58,806 bases of DNA from Candidatus Heteroruminococcus faecigallinarum (lineage in GTDB: Bacteria > Bacillota > Clostridia > Oscillospirales > Ruminococcaceae). Below are positions 6,462 through 19,500 of this stretch, one piece after another; the stretch's first letter is position 1; every line of letters begins with the position of its first letter. The stretch covers positions 1-58,806 of the forward strand of contig CAJFKV010000008.1 of the NCBI GenBank assembly GCA_904387055.1. The letters are read 5' to 3'. The position numbers and the translations under genes were made by a program. Under the pieces are notes generated by a model. That model was not told the DNA's origin. It saw only the letters and a program-made list of their open reading frames with translations, and ran no database searches.

Positions 6462-7259
6462 TCAGGGCAGCAGGCTGCTCAGATCGTCATAGGCGGCTTT
6501 GTCGGCCAGGTACCAGTCGGAGGGAACCCCTCCCTCCACCTCCTGGACGTAGTTCCCCTCCTGGGGGCCCATGTCCAGGAATAGGAAGGATCGTTCCTCC
6601 TCCCCCTCGTGGAGGGAAACCAGAAGAGAGTCGGACCAGGAGGGGATTTCCACCCCGTCTCCTGCCGGGACCAGCCCCTCCACATACCCCTGAAAACGGG
6701 CTACCGCCTGGGAGTCCCCCACCGACTGCCAGACCTCCTCCTCTCCCTGGGAGCCGCTCACCGTCAGATAGGGCGTGTCCGGCAGGGGTTCCAGAGCCTG
6801 GGGATGGAGAGGGGAGACCAGCCCGTCCAGCAGGGCAAGCAGCTCCCGATCCCCCTCCAGCCAGACCGGCTCCTGCTCCGCCAGGGAGGTTTTCTCCACC
6901 GGGAAAGGGCCTTCCGGCGGGTCGGCGGGGAAGCAGTAGGCGTCCAGGGTGCCTCCCGGCTGGGAGAGGAGGAGCCACAGGGTGGTTTCCCCCATCTCCT
7001 CCTCCTCCCCGGCGGGAAGGGCCTTTAGGCGGGAGAGGATCTCCTGCTGGAGGGAGTCGTCCTGGATGTACCGGCGGCGGGACCCGGAAGGGCCTTCCCG
7101 GGTCAGCGAAAGAAGGGAGACCTGCTCCTGTGCTCCTTCTTCCTCCACCGACTGGGAGGAGGAAGGGGGCGCGTCCTCCACCAGGGAGGAGGGCGCCGGG
7201 GCAGGGGCGCAGGCTGCCAGACAAAGAGACAAAACAACCAAAAATGGGAGCCGTTTCAT
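6462..7259 (-). CDS. Secreted lipoprotein, first copy of the tandem pair
   Basis: 265 residues, lipobox LCLAAC (Cys about residue 17) then a Pro/Ser/Glu-rich linker. It carries the same conserved blocks as the downstream paralogue (REGPSGSR, LKALPAGEE, LLLSQPGG, GDSQAV, YVEGLVP, QEGNYVQ) in the same order, so the fold is shared over the whole mature part. AAAAGGAGG ribosome site before the ATG. It leads a three-gene operon with the second lipoprotein and a small membrane protein. No enzymatic residues recognised. Confidence 0.82.
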   Translation of the reverse strand: MKRLPFLVVLSLCLAACAPAPAPSSLVEDAPPSSSQSVEEEGAQEQVSLLSLTREGPSGSRRRYIQDDSLQQEILSRLKALPAGEEEEMGETTLWLLLSQPGGTLDAYCFPADPPEGPFPVEKTSLAEQEPVWLEGDRELLALLDGLVSPLHPQALEPLPDTPYLTVSGSQGEEEVWQSVGDSQAVARFQGYVEGLVPAGDGVEIPSWSDSLLVSLHEGEEERSFLFLDMGPQEGNYVQEVEGGVPSDWYLADKAAYDDLSSLLP

Positions 7260-7309
7260 GGGGAAGCCTCCTTTTCGGTAGAAAATCGCCTATGTCCATG
7301 GTTGCCTTC

Positions 7310-7338
7310 ATTCTACCATTCCTGCTGCGGGAAGGCAA
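7310..7338 (-). promoter_or_regulatory. Promoter of the lipoprotein operon
   Basis: Minus strand: TTGCCT, 17-base spacer, TAGAAT, about 50 bases before the first lipoprotein ATG. Confidence 0.6.
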
Positions 7339-7349
7339 GGGGCGGGGAG

Positions 7350-7378
7350 TGGCAATCCATGGGGAAATGTGCTATGAT
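7350..7378 (+). promoter_or_regulatory. Promoter of the GTPase-nuclease fusion gene
   Basis: TGGCAA, 17-base spacer, extended -10 TGCTATGAT. Back to back with the lipoprotein promoter, so the two units are divergently transcribed from about 70 bases. Confidence 0.6.
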
Positions 7379-7419
7379 AAATCCGTTATGCCAAGGATGG
7401 CGGAAGAGGAGGCGACAGG

Positions 7420-10068
7420 ATGGACAAGCTGGCAGTGGGGATTCTGGCCCATGTGGACGCGGGGAAGACCACCCTCTCGGAGGGGATGCTCTACCGGCGG
7501 GGGGCCATCCGAAAGCTGGGGAGGGTGGACCATCGGGACGCCTTTCTGGATACCGACGCCCTGGAGCGGGAGCGGGGGATCACGATTTTTTCCAAGCAGG
7601 CGGCCTTTTCCCTGCCCACCCGCCACATCGCCCTTCTGGACACCCCCGGTCATGTGGACTTTTCCAGCGAGGCGGAGCGGACCCTCCAGGTGCTGGACTA
7701 CGCCATCCTGGTGGTAAGCGGCACCGACGGGGTTCAGGGGCACACCCAGACCCTGTGGCGGCTGCTGGCCCGGTACCAGGTGCCCACCTTCCTCTTTGTG
7801 AACAAAATGGATCTGCCCGGCCCCGGGAAAGAGGCGCTGATGGAGCAGCTGCGCCGGCTGCTGGGGAGCGGCTGTGTGGACTTCTCGTCCCCTGGGGAGG
7901 AATGGATGGAGGAGGCGGCCCTCTGCGACGAGGAGCTGATGGAGCGGTATCTCTCCACCGGGCTGGTGGAGGATGGGGATGCCGCCGCCTTGATCGCCAG
8001 GCGGCAGCTCTTTCCCTGCTATTTCGGCTCCGCCCTGCGGCTGGAAGGGGTGGACCAGCTGCTGGAGGGGCTGGAGCGGTATACCCAGATCCCCCGGCGG
8101 CGGGAAGGGTTCGGCGCCAAGGTGTACAAGGTATCCCGGGACAGCCAGGGGGCCCGCCTCACCTGGCTGAAGGTGACGGGAGGGACCCTGCGGGTGAAGG
8201 ATCTCCTCTCCCGGGAGGGGGAGGCCCCCTGGAAGGAGAAGGTGGACCAGATCCGCCTCTACTCCGGGGCCAAGTACCAGGCGGTGGAGGAGGCCGGGCC
8301 GGGGACGGTCTGCGCTGTGACCGGCCTGAGCCGCACCGCCCCCGGGGAGGGCCTGGGGACGGAGGCGGATTCCCCCTTGCCGGTGCTGGAGCCGGTCTTT
8401 GCCTATCAGGTGATCCTCCCGGAGGGCTGCGACCCCCACACCGCCCTGGGCAAGCTGCGGCAGCTGGAGGAGGAGGATCCCCAGCTCCATCTTGTCTGGA
8501 ACGAGGCCCTGGGAGAGATCCACCTCCAGCTGATGGGGGAGGTGCAGCTGGAGATCCTGGTCCGCCTTTGCCGGGAGCGGTTCGGCTTGGAGATCTCCTT
8601 CGGCCCGGGGAAGGTCCTCTACAAGGAGACCATCCTGGAGCCGGTGGAGGGGGTGGGCCACTTTGAGCCGCTGCGCCATTACGCGGAGGTCCACCTGATC
8701 CTGGCGCCCGCCCCCCGGGGCAGCGGCCTGCGGATCGCCACCAGCTGCAGCGAGGACCAGCTGGACCGGAACTGGCAGCGGCTTATCCTCACCCACCTGG
8801 GGGAGAAGGAGCACCTGGGGGTGCTCACCGGATCCCCCATCACCGACATGACCATTACCCTGGCGGCGGGCAAGGCCCATCTGAAGCACACCGAAGGGGG
8901 CGACTTCCGCCAGGCCACCTACCGGGCGGTCCGCCAGGGGCTGCGGAAGGCCCATTCCATCCTGCTGGAGCCCTGGTACCAGTTCCGGCTGGTCCTCCCG
9001 GCCGACCAGGTGGGCCGGGCGATGGCGGATATCCAGCAGATGGGGGGCCGGTTTTCCCCTCCCCAGCTGGAGGGGGAAGAGGCAGAGCTGCTGGGAAACG
9101 CCCCGGTGGCGGCCATGGGCAACTACCAGCGGGAGGTGACCATCTACACCAAGGGGCGGGGGAGGCTCTTCTGCTCCCTAAGCGGCTACGAGCCCTGCCA
9201 GCACCCGGAAGAGGTGATTGCCGCCGCCGGGTACGACTGCCAGCGGGACCTGGACAACCCGGCCGACTCGATCTTTTGTGACCATGGGGCCGGGGTCGTG
9301 GTCCCCTGGGACCAGGTAGAGAGCCGGATGCACCTGCCCAGCGTCCTGCGGCCGAAGGAGGCGGAGCTTCGCCCCCTGGAGGGCCCCGCCCTCCGGCCGC
9401 GGGAATACAAGAACGCCCGGGAGGAGGACCGGGATCTGGCCGCCATCTACCAGCGTACCTACGGGGAGGGAAGCTGGCAGCCGCCGCCTCCCCCCCGGAC
9501 CCAGGTGCGGGAACGGACGGCGGAGCTTTCCTTCGACCCCAACGAAGGGGGGAAGGACTACCTGCTGGTGGACGGGTACAACATCATCTTTGCCTGGGAC
9601 CAGCTGAAGGAGCTGGCCCGGGACAACCTGGACGCCGCCCGGCAGGCGCTGATGGACATCCTGGCCAACTACCGGGGCTTTGTCAACTGCGAGGTGATCC
9701 TGGTGTTTGACGCCTACAAGGTCCACCGCAACGCAGGGGAGGTGGCCCGCTACCACCAGATTTATGTGGTGTACACCCGGGAGGCGGAGACGGCGGACAT
9801 GTACATCGAGCAGGCCACCTATGAAATCGGGAAGAAGAACCGGGTGCGGGTGGCCACCTCCGACGGGATGGAGCAGCTGATTATCCTGGGCCACGGGGCC
9901 CTGCGCCTCTCCGCCCGGGCCCTGTGGGAGGAGGTCTGCCAGGTGAACGGCCAGATTGCCCGGATCATCGAGGAGCGCCGCCAGTCCGACCAGCTGGGCC
10001 GCCGCCACGTCTCCCTGCCCCTGGAGAAGGAGGACGAAGCCCCCCAGGGAAGAGGCAAGACCTCTTGA
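7420..10068 (+). CDS. TetM/EF-G-like ribosomal GTPase fused to a Rae1/YacP-type NYN nuclease domain
   Basis: 882 residues. The first 640 or so form a translational GTPase of the tetracycline ribosomal-protection type: P-loop AHVDAGKT (10-17), RGIT (52-55), DTPGH (74-78), NKMD (128-131), then EF-G-like domains II-V. An acidic/proline-rich linker follows. From about residue 712 a second domain starts DYLLVDGYNIIFAWDQLKEL and continues with VILVFDAYKV, TREAETADMYIE and VATSDGMEQ, block by block like B. subtilis Rae1 (YacP), which cleaves mRNA in the ribosomal A site. Rae1 is about 170 residues and normally free-standing. Strong GAGGAGG site before the ATG. Whether it gives drug resistance is not shown; the fusion suggests a GTPase that opens the A site and a nuclease that cuts the mRNA there. 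Confidence 0.9.
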   Translation: MDKLAVGILAHVDAGKTTLSEGMLYRRGAIRKLGRVDHRDAFLDTDALERERGITIFSKQAAFSLPTRHIALLDTPGHVDFSSEAERTLQVLDYAILVVSGTDGVQGHTQTLWRLLARYQVPTFLFVNKMDLPGPGKEALMEQLRRLLGSGCVDFSSPGEEWMEEAALCDEELMERYLSTGLVEDGDAAALIARRQLFPCYFGSALRLEGVDQLLEGLERYTQIPRRREGFGAKVYKVSRDSQGARLTWLKVTGGTLRVKDLLSREGEAPWKEKVDQIRLYSGAKYQAVEEAGPGTVCAVTGLSRTAPGEGLGTEADSPLPVLEPVFAYQVILPEGCDPHTALGKLRQLEEEDPQLHLVWNEALGEIHLQLMGEVQLEILVRLCRERFGLEISFGPGKVLYKETILEPVEGVGHFEPLRHYAEVHLILAPAPRGSGLRIATSCSEDQLDRNWQRLILTHLGEKEHLGVLTGSPITDMTITLAAGKAHLKHTEGGDFRQATYRAVRQGLRKAHSILLEPWYQFRLVLPADQVGRAMADIQQMGGRFSPPQLEGEEAELLGNAPVAAMGNYQREVTIYTKGRGRLFCSLSGYEPCQHPEEVIAAAGYDCQRDLDNPADSIFCDHGAGVVVPWDQVESRMHLPSVLRPKEAELRPLEGPALRPREYKNAREEDRDLAAIYQRTYGEGSWQPPPPPRTQVRERTAELSFDPNEGGKDYLLVDGYNIIFAWDQLKELARDNLDAARQALMDILANYRGFVNCEVILVFDAYKVHRNAGEVARYHQIYVVYTREAETADMYIEQATYEIGKKNRVRVATSDGMEQLIILGHGALRLSARALWEEVCQVNGQIARIIEERRQSDQLGRRHVSLPLEKEDEAPQGRGKTS

Positions 10069-10120
10069 CCGTCCCTCTGCCCCCGCCGTTCCCCGTCGGG
10101 CGGGGAACGGCCCCTTGACA

Positions 10121-10157
10121 AAACCGCCCCGGTTCCCATGGGGGAACCGGGGCGGTT
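10121..10157 (-). terminator. Intrinsic terminator of ppdK
   Basis: Perfect AACCGCCCCGGTTCCC stem followed on the minus strand by TTTT. A second GC hairpin at 10088-10112 (CCGTTCCCC and its complement) follows the + strand fusion gene but lacks a T-run. Confidence 0.75.
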
Positions 10158-10200
10158 GCCGTTGGCGTTTGTATTTTCCTCGCCAGGGGGAGCAGGGCTT

Positions 10201-12828
<2,628 letters not shown>

Positions 12829-12999
12829 TTTTACTCGTACCTCCCAAAATGGATTCTATTCAAACAATCTCTCCCTCTCCGTGTTGATGGGGAGATGATT
12901 TTTGACAAGGAAAAAAGACCCCTTCATGCCTCTGCCGCTGCTGAACGCCGGACAGCGCGCATATAGTAAAAGGAAGGAGATGGGCAGATACCCATCTGA

Positions 13000-13008
13000 A
13001 TTATAACA
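13000..13008 (-). promoter_or_regulatory. Extended -10 element of ppdK
   Basis: Minus strand TGTTATAAT, a perfect extended -10, with no good -35 at 17 bases. The leader to the ATG would be about 165 bases. The 12829-13265 gap otherwise contains the divergent glmU promoter and no gene. Confidence 0.55.
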
Positions 13009-13092
13009 GATGCTGTGACAAGTTACCAGATATAACTTGCTTTTGCCGAAAATTTTTTCTTCAAAAAGACGGAGGCTGGGTAGGTTATCCCC

Positions 13093-13121
13093 TTGCAAAG
13101 AATGGAGAAACTTGCGATAAT
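13093..13121 (+). promoter_or_regulatory. Promoter of the glmU operon
   Basis: TTGCAA, 17-base spacer, GATAAT, about 140 bases before glmU. A second possible -10 (TATACT) lies near 13179. Confidence 0.6.
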
Positions 13122-13265
13122 AAGAGTGTAGCCCAAAGACGGCTCAAAATCAACTGTTCCTCTCGAATTTTGCAAGTTATACTGCAAAACCGCCATCGTG
13201 ACGGATGGGCTTTTATGGAATTTAACGGTGCGGTTTTTTGGAACAGCCGAAAGGAGGAGCCTTGG

Positions 13266-14645
13266 ATGAATCGCTGTGCTGTTTTGCTGGCGGCCGGAAA
13301 CGGCACCCGGATGAAGAGCGCAGGGCCCAAAGTATTGGGCGAGGTATTGTTTAAGCCCATGATTTGCTGGGTGGTGGACAACTGCCGGGAGGCGGGGATC
13401 GAGGATCTCTGCGCGGTGGTGGGCCAGGGGGCCGAGGCGGTTTGCGCCGTGCTGCCCCAGGGCTGCCAGACGGTCTACCAGGCCCAGCGGAAGGGGACCG
13501 GTCACGCGGTCCTGTGTGCAAAGGACTATCTGGAGCGGCACCGGGGGCAGGATGTGCTGATTGCCTGCGGAGACGCTCCCTTTGTGGCGCCCGAGGTAAT
13601 TGCCCGGGCGCTGGAGGCCCACCGGCGGGAGCAGGCGGCGGCAACGGTGATTACCGCCCTGCTGGAGGACCCCTCGGGCTATGGACGGATTGTCCGCAGC
13701 AAGGAAGGGGCGCTGGAGGCCATTGTGGAGGAGAAGGACGCCTCCCCCGCCATCCGGCAGATCCGGGAGGTGAATTCGGGGGCTTACTGGTTCCAGGCGG
13801 ATGCCCTTCTGGAGAGCCTGGAGCAGCTTCGGTGTGCCAACAGCCAGGGGGAGTACTACCTCACCGACACGGTGGCCATCCTCCGCCGGGAAGGGCGGAA
13901 GGTGCAGGCCTGCCTGGCGGGCGACCAGTATACGGTCATGGGGGCCAACGATCGGCGGGGCCTTCAGCGGCTCAACGAGATTGCCCGCCGCCGGGTGCTG
14001 GACCGCCTCCTGGACGAGGGGGTGGACATCCCCTTTGAAGACGGCGTCATCGTCGGGCCGGAGGTTCAGGTGGGCCGGGATACCCGGCTGCTGCCGGGGA
14101 CCGTCCTGCGGGGGCGGACGACGGTGGGCGAGGGCTGCGTCATCGGGCCCCGGGCCCAGGTGGAGGAGTCCCAGATCGGCGACCGGTGCCAGGTCCGGGA
14201 TACCTACCTTCTTTCCTCGGTGCTGGAGGAGGGGGTGGAGATCGGCCCGTACTGCCGGGTCCGGCCGGGGAGCCGGATTGGCAAGGGGGTCAAGATCGGC
14301 AACTTTGTGGAGGTGAAGAATTCCCAGCTGGGTGAAGGGACCAAGGTGGCCCATCTCACCTATGTGGGGGATTCGGACGTGGGCAGCCGGGTCAACTTCG
14401 GCTGCGGGACGGTCACCGTCAACTACGACGGCTTCCACAAGCACCGCACCACCATCGGGGACGATGTGTTTGTCGGCTGCAATGCCAACCTGGTGGCGCC
14501 GGTCACCATCGGGGACGGCAGCTACATCGCCGCCGGCTCCACCGTGACGGTGGATACCCCGGCGGACGCTCTCCTCATCGCCCGCAGCCGGGAGACCATC
14601 AAGGAGGGCCGCGCCGCCCAGATGCGGAAAAAAGCCGGCTGCTAG
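13266..14645 (+). CDS. glmU: Bifunctional GlmU (GlcNAc-1-P uridyltransferase / GlcN-1-P acetyltransferase)
   Basis: 459 residues. Makes UDP-GlcNAc for peptidoglycan and teichoic acids. The N-terminal uridyltransferase domain has LAAGNGTRMKS with the conserved GxGTRMxS-type loop and the catalytic K of PKVLGEV, then GTGHAV and GDAP. The C-terminal half is a left-handed beta-helix of hexapeptide repeats with VNFGCGTVTVNYDG and the catalytic-region motif NANLVAPV. ATG at 13266 has GGAGGAG upstream; a longer frame from 13170 is not supported. First gene of the glmU-prs cluster, an order common in Firmicutes. Confidence 0.96.
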   Translation: MNRCAVLLAAGNGTRMKSAGPKVLGEVLFKPMICWVVDNCREAGIEDLCAVVGQGAEAVCAVLPQGCQTVYQAQRKGTGHAVLCAKDYLERHRGQDVLIACGDAPFVAPEVIARALEAHRREQAAATVITALLEDPSGYGRIVRSKEGALEAIVEEKDASPAIRQIREVNSGAYWFQADALLESLEQLRCANSQGEYYLTDTVAILRREGRKVQACLAGDQYTVMGANDRRGLQRLNEIARRRVLDRLLDEGVDIPFEDGVIVGPEVQVGRDTRLLPGTVLRGRTTVGEGCVIGPRAQVEESQIGDRCQVRDTYLLSSVLEEGVEIGPYCRVRPGSRIGKGVKIGNFVEVKNSQLGEGTKVAHLTYVGDSDVGSRVNFGCGTVTVNYDGFHKHRTTIGDDVFVGCNANLVAPVTIGDGSYIAAGSTVTVDTPADALLIARSRETIKEGRAAQMRKKAGC

Positions 14646-14761
14646 GCGGGCGGCCGCAGCCGAATCGGAATACAGCAGAGGCCCCCGACAAGGGCCGCTG
14701 TAGAAAAGGATACGGACGGGAATCAAAAAAGGGATCAACAAGAGAAGGGAAGTAATCTGGT

Positions 14762-15724
14762 ATGAATATTCATGGCAAAGAGATTAAGATCTTTACCGCC
14801 AACGCCACCCCCGAGGTGGCCGGGGAGATCGCCAAGCACCTGGGTGTCCCCCTGGGCAAGAGCGAGGTGAAGAAGTTCTCCGATGGAGAGATCGCCGTGT
14901 CGATCAACGAGTCGGTGCGCGGATCGGACGTATTCGTGGTGCAGTCCACCTGTGCCCCGGTGAATACCAACCTGATGGAGCTGCTCATCATGATCGACGC
15001 CTTCAAGCGGGCTTCCGCCGCCAGCATCACCGCGGTGATGCCCTACTTCGGCTATGCCCGCCAGGACCGGAAGGCCAAGGCCAGAGATCCGATCTCCGCC
15101 AAGCTGGTGGCCGACCTGATTACCGAGGCGGGGGCCGACCGGGTCCTCACCATGGACCTCCACGCCGCCCAGATCCAGGGCTTCTTTGACATTCCGGTGG
15201 ACCACCTGCTGGGCGTGCCGATCCTGAGCCCCTATTTTGCCGAAAAGTTCAAGGGCCACGATCCCGACGAGATCGTTGTGGCCTCCCCGGATCTGGGGTC
15301 GGTGGGCCGTGCCCGGAAGTTTGCCGAGCGGATCGACGCCCGCCTGGCCATTGTGGATAAGCGCCGGCCCAAGGCCAACGTGTCCGAGGTGATGAACATC
15401 ATCGGCGACGTGCAGGGCAAGAAGGTCATCATCGTGGACGACCTGATCGACACCGCCGGTACCCTCTGCAACGCCGCCGAGGCGATGATTGTGAAGGGCG
15501 GCGCCACCGAGGTATACGCCTGCGCCACCCACGGGGTGCTGTCCGGCCCGGCTCTGGAGCGGCTGGAGAAGAGCCCCATCAAGGAGCTGGTGCTGCTGGA
15601 TACCATCCCCCTGCCCAAGGAGGCCAACATGAACCGGATCACCCAGCTTCATGTGGCGTCGGTGTTTGCCGAGGCCATCGGCCGCATCTATGAGGATAAG
15701 CCTGTTTCTCCCCTCTTTGGTTAA
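14762..15724 (+). CDS. prs: Ribose-phosphate pyrophosphokinase (PRPP synthetase)
   Basis: 320 residues, standard length. Converts ribose-5-phosphate and ATP to PRPP for purine, pyrimidine, histidine and NAD synthesis. Visible signatures: [18 protein letters not shown], the [14 protein letters not shown] loop, [13 protein letters not shown], and the PRPP-binding [13 protein letters not shown]. The AGAAGGGAAG site precedes the ATG. It lies 116 bases after glmU without an intervening terminator and is probably co-transcribed. Confidence 0.97.
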   Translation: MNIHGKEIKIFTANATPEVAGEIAKHLGVPLGKSEVKKFSDGEIAVSINESVRGSDVFVVQSTCAPVNTNLMELLIMIDAFKRASAASITAVMPYFGYARQDRKAKARDPISAKLVADLITEAGADRVLTMDLHAAQIQGFFDIPVDHLLGVPILSPYFAEKFKGHDPDEIVVASPDLGSVGRARKFAERIDARLAIVDKRRPKANVSEVMNIIGDVQGKKVIIVDDLIDTAGTLCNAAEAMIVKGGATEVYACATHGVLSGPALERLEKSPIKELVLLDTIPLPKEANMNRITQLHVASVFAEAIGRIYEDKPVSPLFG

Positions 15725-15745
15725 TCAACAAGACTCCCTTTTCAA

Positions 15746-15776
15746 GCCCGGCACCGCGGCGTGCCGGGCCGTTTTC
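15746..15776 (+). terminator. Intrinsic terminator after prs
   Basis: GCCCGGCAC stem with its complement around a CGCG loop, followed by GTTTTC. It separates glmU-prs from pth-mfd. Confidence 0.75.
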
Positions 15777-15864
15777 TCTGCCCAGGAAATCCCCTTTTTC
15801 CCCTTGCCGGGGTGGTACACTGGAGGATGGGCGGAGCATCTTCATCGGCAAGGAAGGAAACAAG

Positions 15865-16494
15865 ATGCTGGATTTTAAGAAGTGGATGACCACCCGGAGC
15901 ACCGCTGCCCCCGCCCCCACCGGCCCGGTGGAATATCTGGTGGTGGGGCTGGGCAATCCGGGCGGCAAATACGACGGGACCCGCCACAACGTGGGCTTTG
16001 CCGCCCTGGACCGGCTGGCCCAGAAAACCGGCTGCCGGGTGGACCGGCTCAAGTTCAAGGGCTCCTGCGGCGACTGCATGATCGCCGGGAAGCGGGTCCT
16101 CCTCCTCAAGCCCTCCACCTTCATGAATTTGTCGGGGGAGTCGGTGCGGGAGGCCATGCAGTTTTACAAGCTGCCCCCCCAGCAGGTGATCGTCCTCTCG
16201 GACGACATCTCCCTGGAGCCGGGGCGGATGCGCATCCGCCTGAAGGGCAGCGACGGCGGCCACAACGGGCTGAAGAACATCATCTACCTCACCGGCAGCG
16301 ACCAGTTTCCCCGGATCAAGATCGGTGTGGGGGCCAAGCCCCACCCGGACTACGACCTGGCCGACTGGGTGCTGGGCCATTTTTCCAAGGAGGACGGGGA
16401 AAAGGTGGGCCAGGTGCTGGAGAAGATTCCCCAGGCGGTGGAGCTGCTGATCCAGGGGAAGGCGGCCGACGCCATGAACTGTTTTAACCACTAA
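15865..16494 (+). CDS. pth: Peptidyl-tRNA hydrolase
   Basis: 209 residues, with about 20 extra N-terminal residues (proline/alanine-rich) before the usual start. Releases tRNA from prematurely dropped peptidyl-tRNA. Conserved motifs: VVGLGNPGGKYDGTRHNVGF with catalytic His in TRHN, KPSTFMNLSG, LSDDISL and GSDGGHNGLK. AAGGAAGG lies before the chosen ATG. It is followed by mfd after 32 bases, the conserved pth-mfd pair of Firmicutes. Confidence 0.96.
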   Translation: MLDFKKWMTTRSTAAPAPTGPVEYLVVGLGNPGGKYDGTRHNVGFAALDRLAQKTGCRVDRLKFKGSCGDCMIAGKRVLLLKPSTFMNLSGESVREAMQFYKLPPQQVIVLSDDISLEPGRMRIRLKGSDGGHNGLKNIIYLTGSDQFPRIKIGVGAKPHPDYDLADWVLGHFSKEDGEKVGQVLEKIPQAVELLIQGKAADAMNCFNH

Positions 16495-16526
16495 ATCCAT
16501 TGGACGCCCCAAGGAGGTGTACCGTC

Positions 16527-19500
16527 ATGACCGGTCTGGACCAGCAGCTGCTGCGGCTGCCCCAGATGAAAACCATCCAGGAGGCCCTGGCCCGGGGGGA
16601 GACCCCGGTGCTGGCGGTGGGCCTGGCACAGATCCACAAGGCGGGGGTGATCCATGCCCTCACCCAGAACCGGGGCGCCCTGGTCATCACCCAGGACGAA
16701 CCGACGGCGGTCCGGCTGAGCGAGGATATCGCCGCCTTCTTCGGGTCGGAGGAGCTGGTGATGCAGTACCCTTCCCGGGATTTCACCTTCCGGGAGCTGG
16801 AGGGGGCATCCCTGGAATATGAGCACGCCCGCCTGAAGGTGCTGGAGCGCCTGGTGGACGGCCGGTGCCACATTGTGGTGGCCTCGGCCGAGGCGGCCTG
16901 CCAGAAGACCATCCCCCCCGACGAGCTTCGCCGGCGGATGACCGTTCTGCGGCCGGGGGAGAGCTGGCCGGTGGACACCCTGGTGAAGCTCCTGCTGGAG
17001 GCGGGATACCAGCGGTGCGACCAGGTGGAGGGGGTGTGCCAGTTCTCGGTGCGGGGCGGCATTGTGGATTTTTATCCCCCCGACGCCGCCGACCCGATCC
17101 GGATGGAGCTGTGGGGGGACGAGATCGACACCATCGCCTCCTTCAAGGTGGACACCCAGCGGCGGGAGCAGAACCTGGAGGAAACGGTGATCTCCCCCGC
17201 CCGGGAGGTGCTCCTGGGGACGGGGGAGGAGGCTGTCGCCCTCCTGGAGCAGAAGAAAAACGCCCTGCGGGGACCTAGGGCCGCCGCCGCCCGGGCCCGG
17301 CTGGAGCAGGATATTGCCAAGCTGCGGGACGGGCTCTCCCTGGTGAGCGCCGACCGGTTTCTGGAGCTGGCCTATGAGCAACCGGCGATCCTCACCGACT
17401 ATGCCGGGGACCGGCTCTGCTTTTTCTGCGAGCCGGCCGGCATCAAGGAAGGGCTGCGGGGGGCGCTGTGGCAGCAGGGAGAGGATATGGCCGCCCTGCT
17501 GGAGGAGGGCCTCCTGCTGCCGGGAACCGCCCCCTTTACCGAGGACTTTGACCGGATGCTCCAGGAGATGGAGCGGACCCCCGCGGTGCTGCTGGACAGC
17601 TTTCCCCGCAGCTATGGGGAGATCTCCCCGGCACACACGGTGACCATCGAGGCCAACCAGCTGTCGGTATGGAGCGGGGACATGGAGGTGCTGGTGGAGG
17701 ACCTGCACCTGCGGATGGAGCAGGGGTACGCGGTGGCGGTGCTGGCCGGCACCGCCCGGGGGGCCGATGCCCTGGCCGCCGACCTGCGGGAGCACGGCAT
17801 CCCCGCCCAGCGGATGGATGACCTGAGCCAGCGGCTGCCCCGGGTGGTCCAGGTGGCCCAGGGAGGGCTGCCCGCCGGCTTTGAGTATCCCCAGCTGGGC
17901 TTTGCCTGTATCACCAGCGGCCGGGTGCAGACCCGAAAGACTCCCCGCCAGAGCCGGAAGGCCAAGGAGCGGGGGGACCGGATCCGGAACATCGCCGACC
18001 TGACCCCCGGGGATTATGTGGTCCATGTGTCCCATGGCATCGGCATCTTTGAGGGGATCATCAAGAAGGAAGTGCAGGGGGTGGTGAAGGACTACCTGCG
18101 CATCCGGTATGGGGGAACCGACATGCTCTATGTGCCGGTGACCCAGCTGGACCTGGTCACCAAGTACATTGGCGGCCGGGAGGAAGGGTCCGTAAAACTG
18201 AGCCGGCTCAATTCCGGGGAGTGGAACAAGACCCGCCAGCGGGTGAAGAAAGCGGTCTCGGACATGGCCAAGGAGCTGATCGCCCTCTATGCCAAGCGGC
18301 TGTCCATCAAGGGATTCGCCTTTGACGAGGACAACGACTGGCAGCGGGAGTTTGAGGAGCGGTTCGAGTGGAACGAGACCGACGACCAGCTCCGCTGCAT
18401 CCGGGAGATCAAGGAGGATATGCAGTCGGAGGTGCCCATGGACCGGCTGCTCTGCGGGGATGTGGGCTTCGGCAAGACGGAGGTGGCCCTGCGGGCCGCC
18501 TTCAAGTGTGTGCTCAGCTCCAAGCAGTGCGCCGTGCTGGTGCCCACCACCATCCTGGCGTGGCAGCATTTCCAAACCTTCCGCCGCCGGATGGAGGGAT
18601 ACCCCATCCGGATCGAGCTTCTTTCCCGCTTCCGGACCCCGAAGCAGCAGGCGGAGATCGTCCGCCAGCTGAAGACCGGGGAGGTGGACATCGTCATCGG
18701 CACCCACCGGCTGGTGTCCAAGGATATCCAGTTCAAGGACCTGGGCCTGTGCATCATCGACGAGGAACAGCGGTTCGGCGTGGCCCATAAGGAGAAGCTG
18801 AAGGAGCTGCGGGGCAATGTGGATGTGCTCACCCTCTCGGCCACCCCCATTCCCCGCACCCTGAATATGGCCATGTCCGGCATCCGGGATATGTCCATCA
18901 TCGAGGAGGCCCCCCAGGACCGGCACCCGGTTCAGACCTATGTAATGGAGCACGACGACGGCATCCTGCTGGAGGCCATCAAGAAGGAGCTGCGCCGGGG
19001 CGGGCAGGTGTTCTATCTCCACAACCGGGTGGAGAGCATCGAGAGCTGCGCCGCCCGCCTGCAGCAGGCCCTGCCCGACGCGTCGATCCGCACCGCCCAC
19101 GGCAAGATGGGGGAGAAGGAGCTCTCCCAGGTGTGGCGGAGCCTGGTGGAGCGGGAGACCGACATCCTGGTCTGCACCACCATCATCGAGACCGGGGTGG
19201 ACGTCCCCAACTGCAATACCCTCATCATCGAGGACGCCGACCGGATGGGCCTCTCCCAGCTGTACCAGCTGCGGGGACGGGTGGGCCGCAGCGGCCGGCG
19301 GGCCTTCGCCTATCTCACTTTCCGGCGGGGAAAGGTTTTGTCGGAGGTGGCGGAAAAGCGCCTGTCCGCCATCCGGGAGTTCACCTCCTTCGGTTCCGGG
19401 TTCCGGATTGCCATGCGGGACCTGGAGATCCGGGGAGCGGGGGACATCCTGGGCAGCCAGCAGCACGGCCACATGGAGGCGGTGGGCTACGATCTGTACC

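Noticed and set aside
7420-10068. Acquired tetracycline-resistance gene
   Set aside because: GC content and codon use match the chromosome, there are no mobile elements nearby, and the C-terminal nuclease is not found on Tet(M); resistance cannot be claimed.
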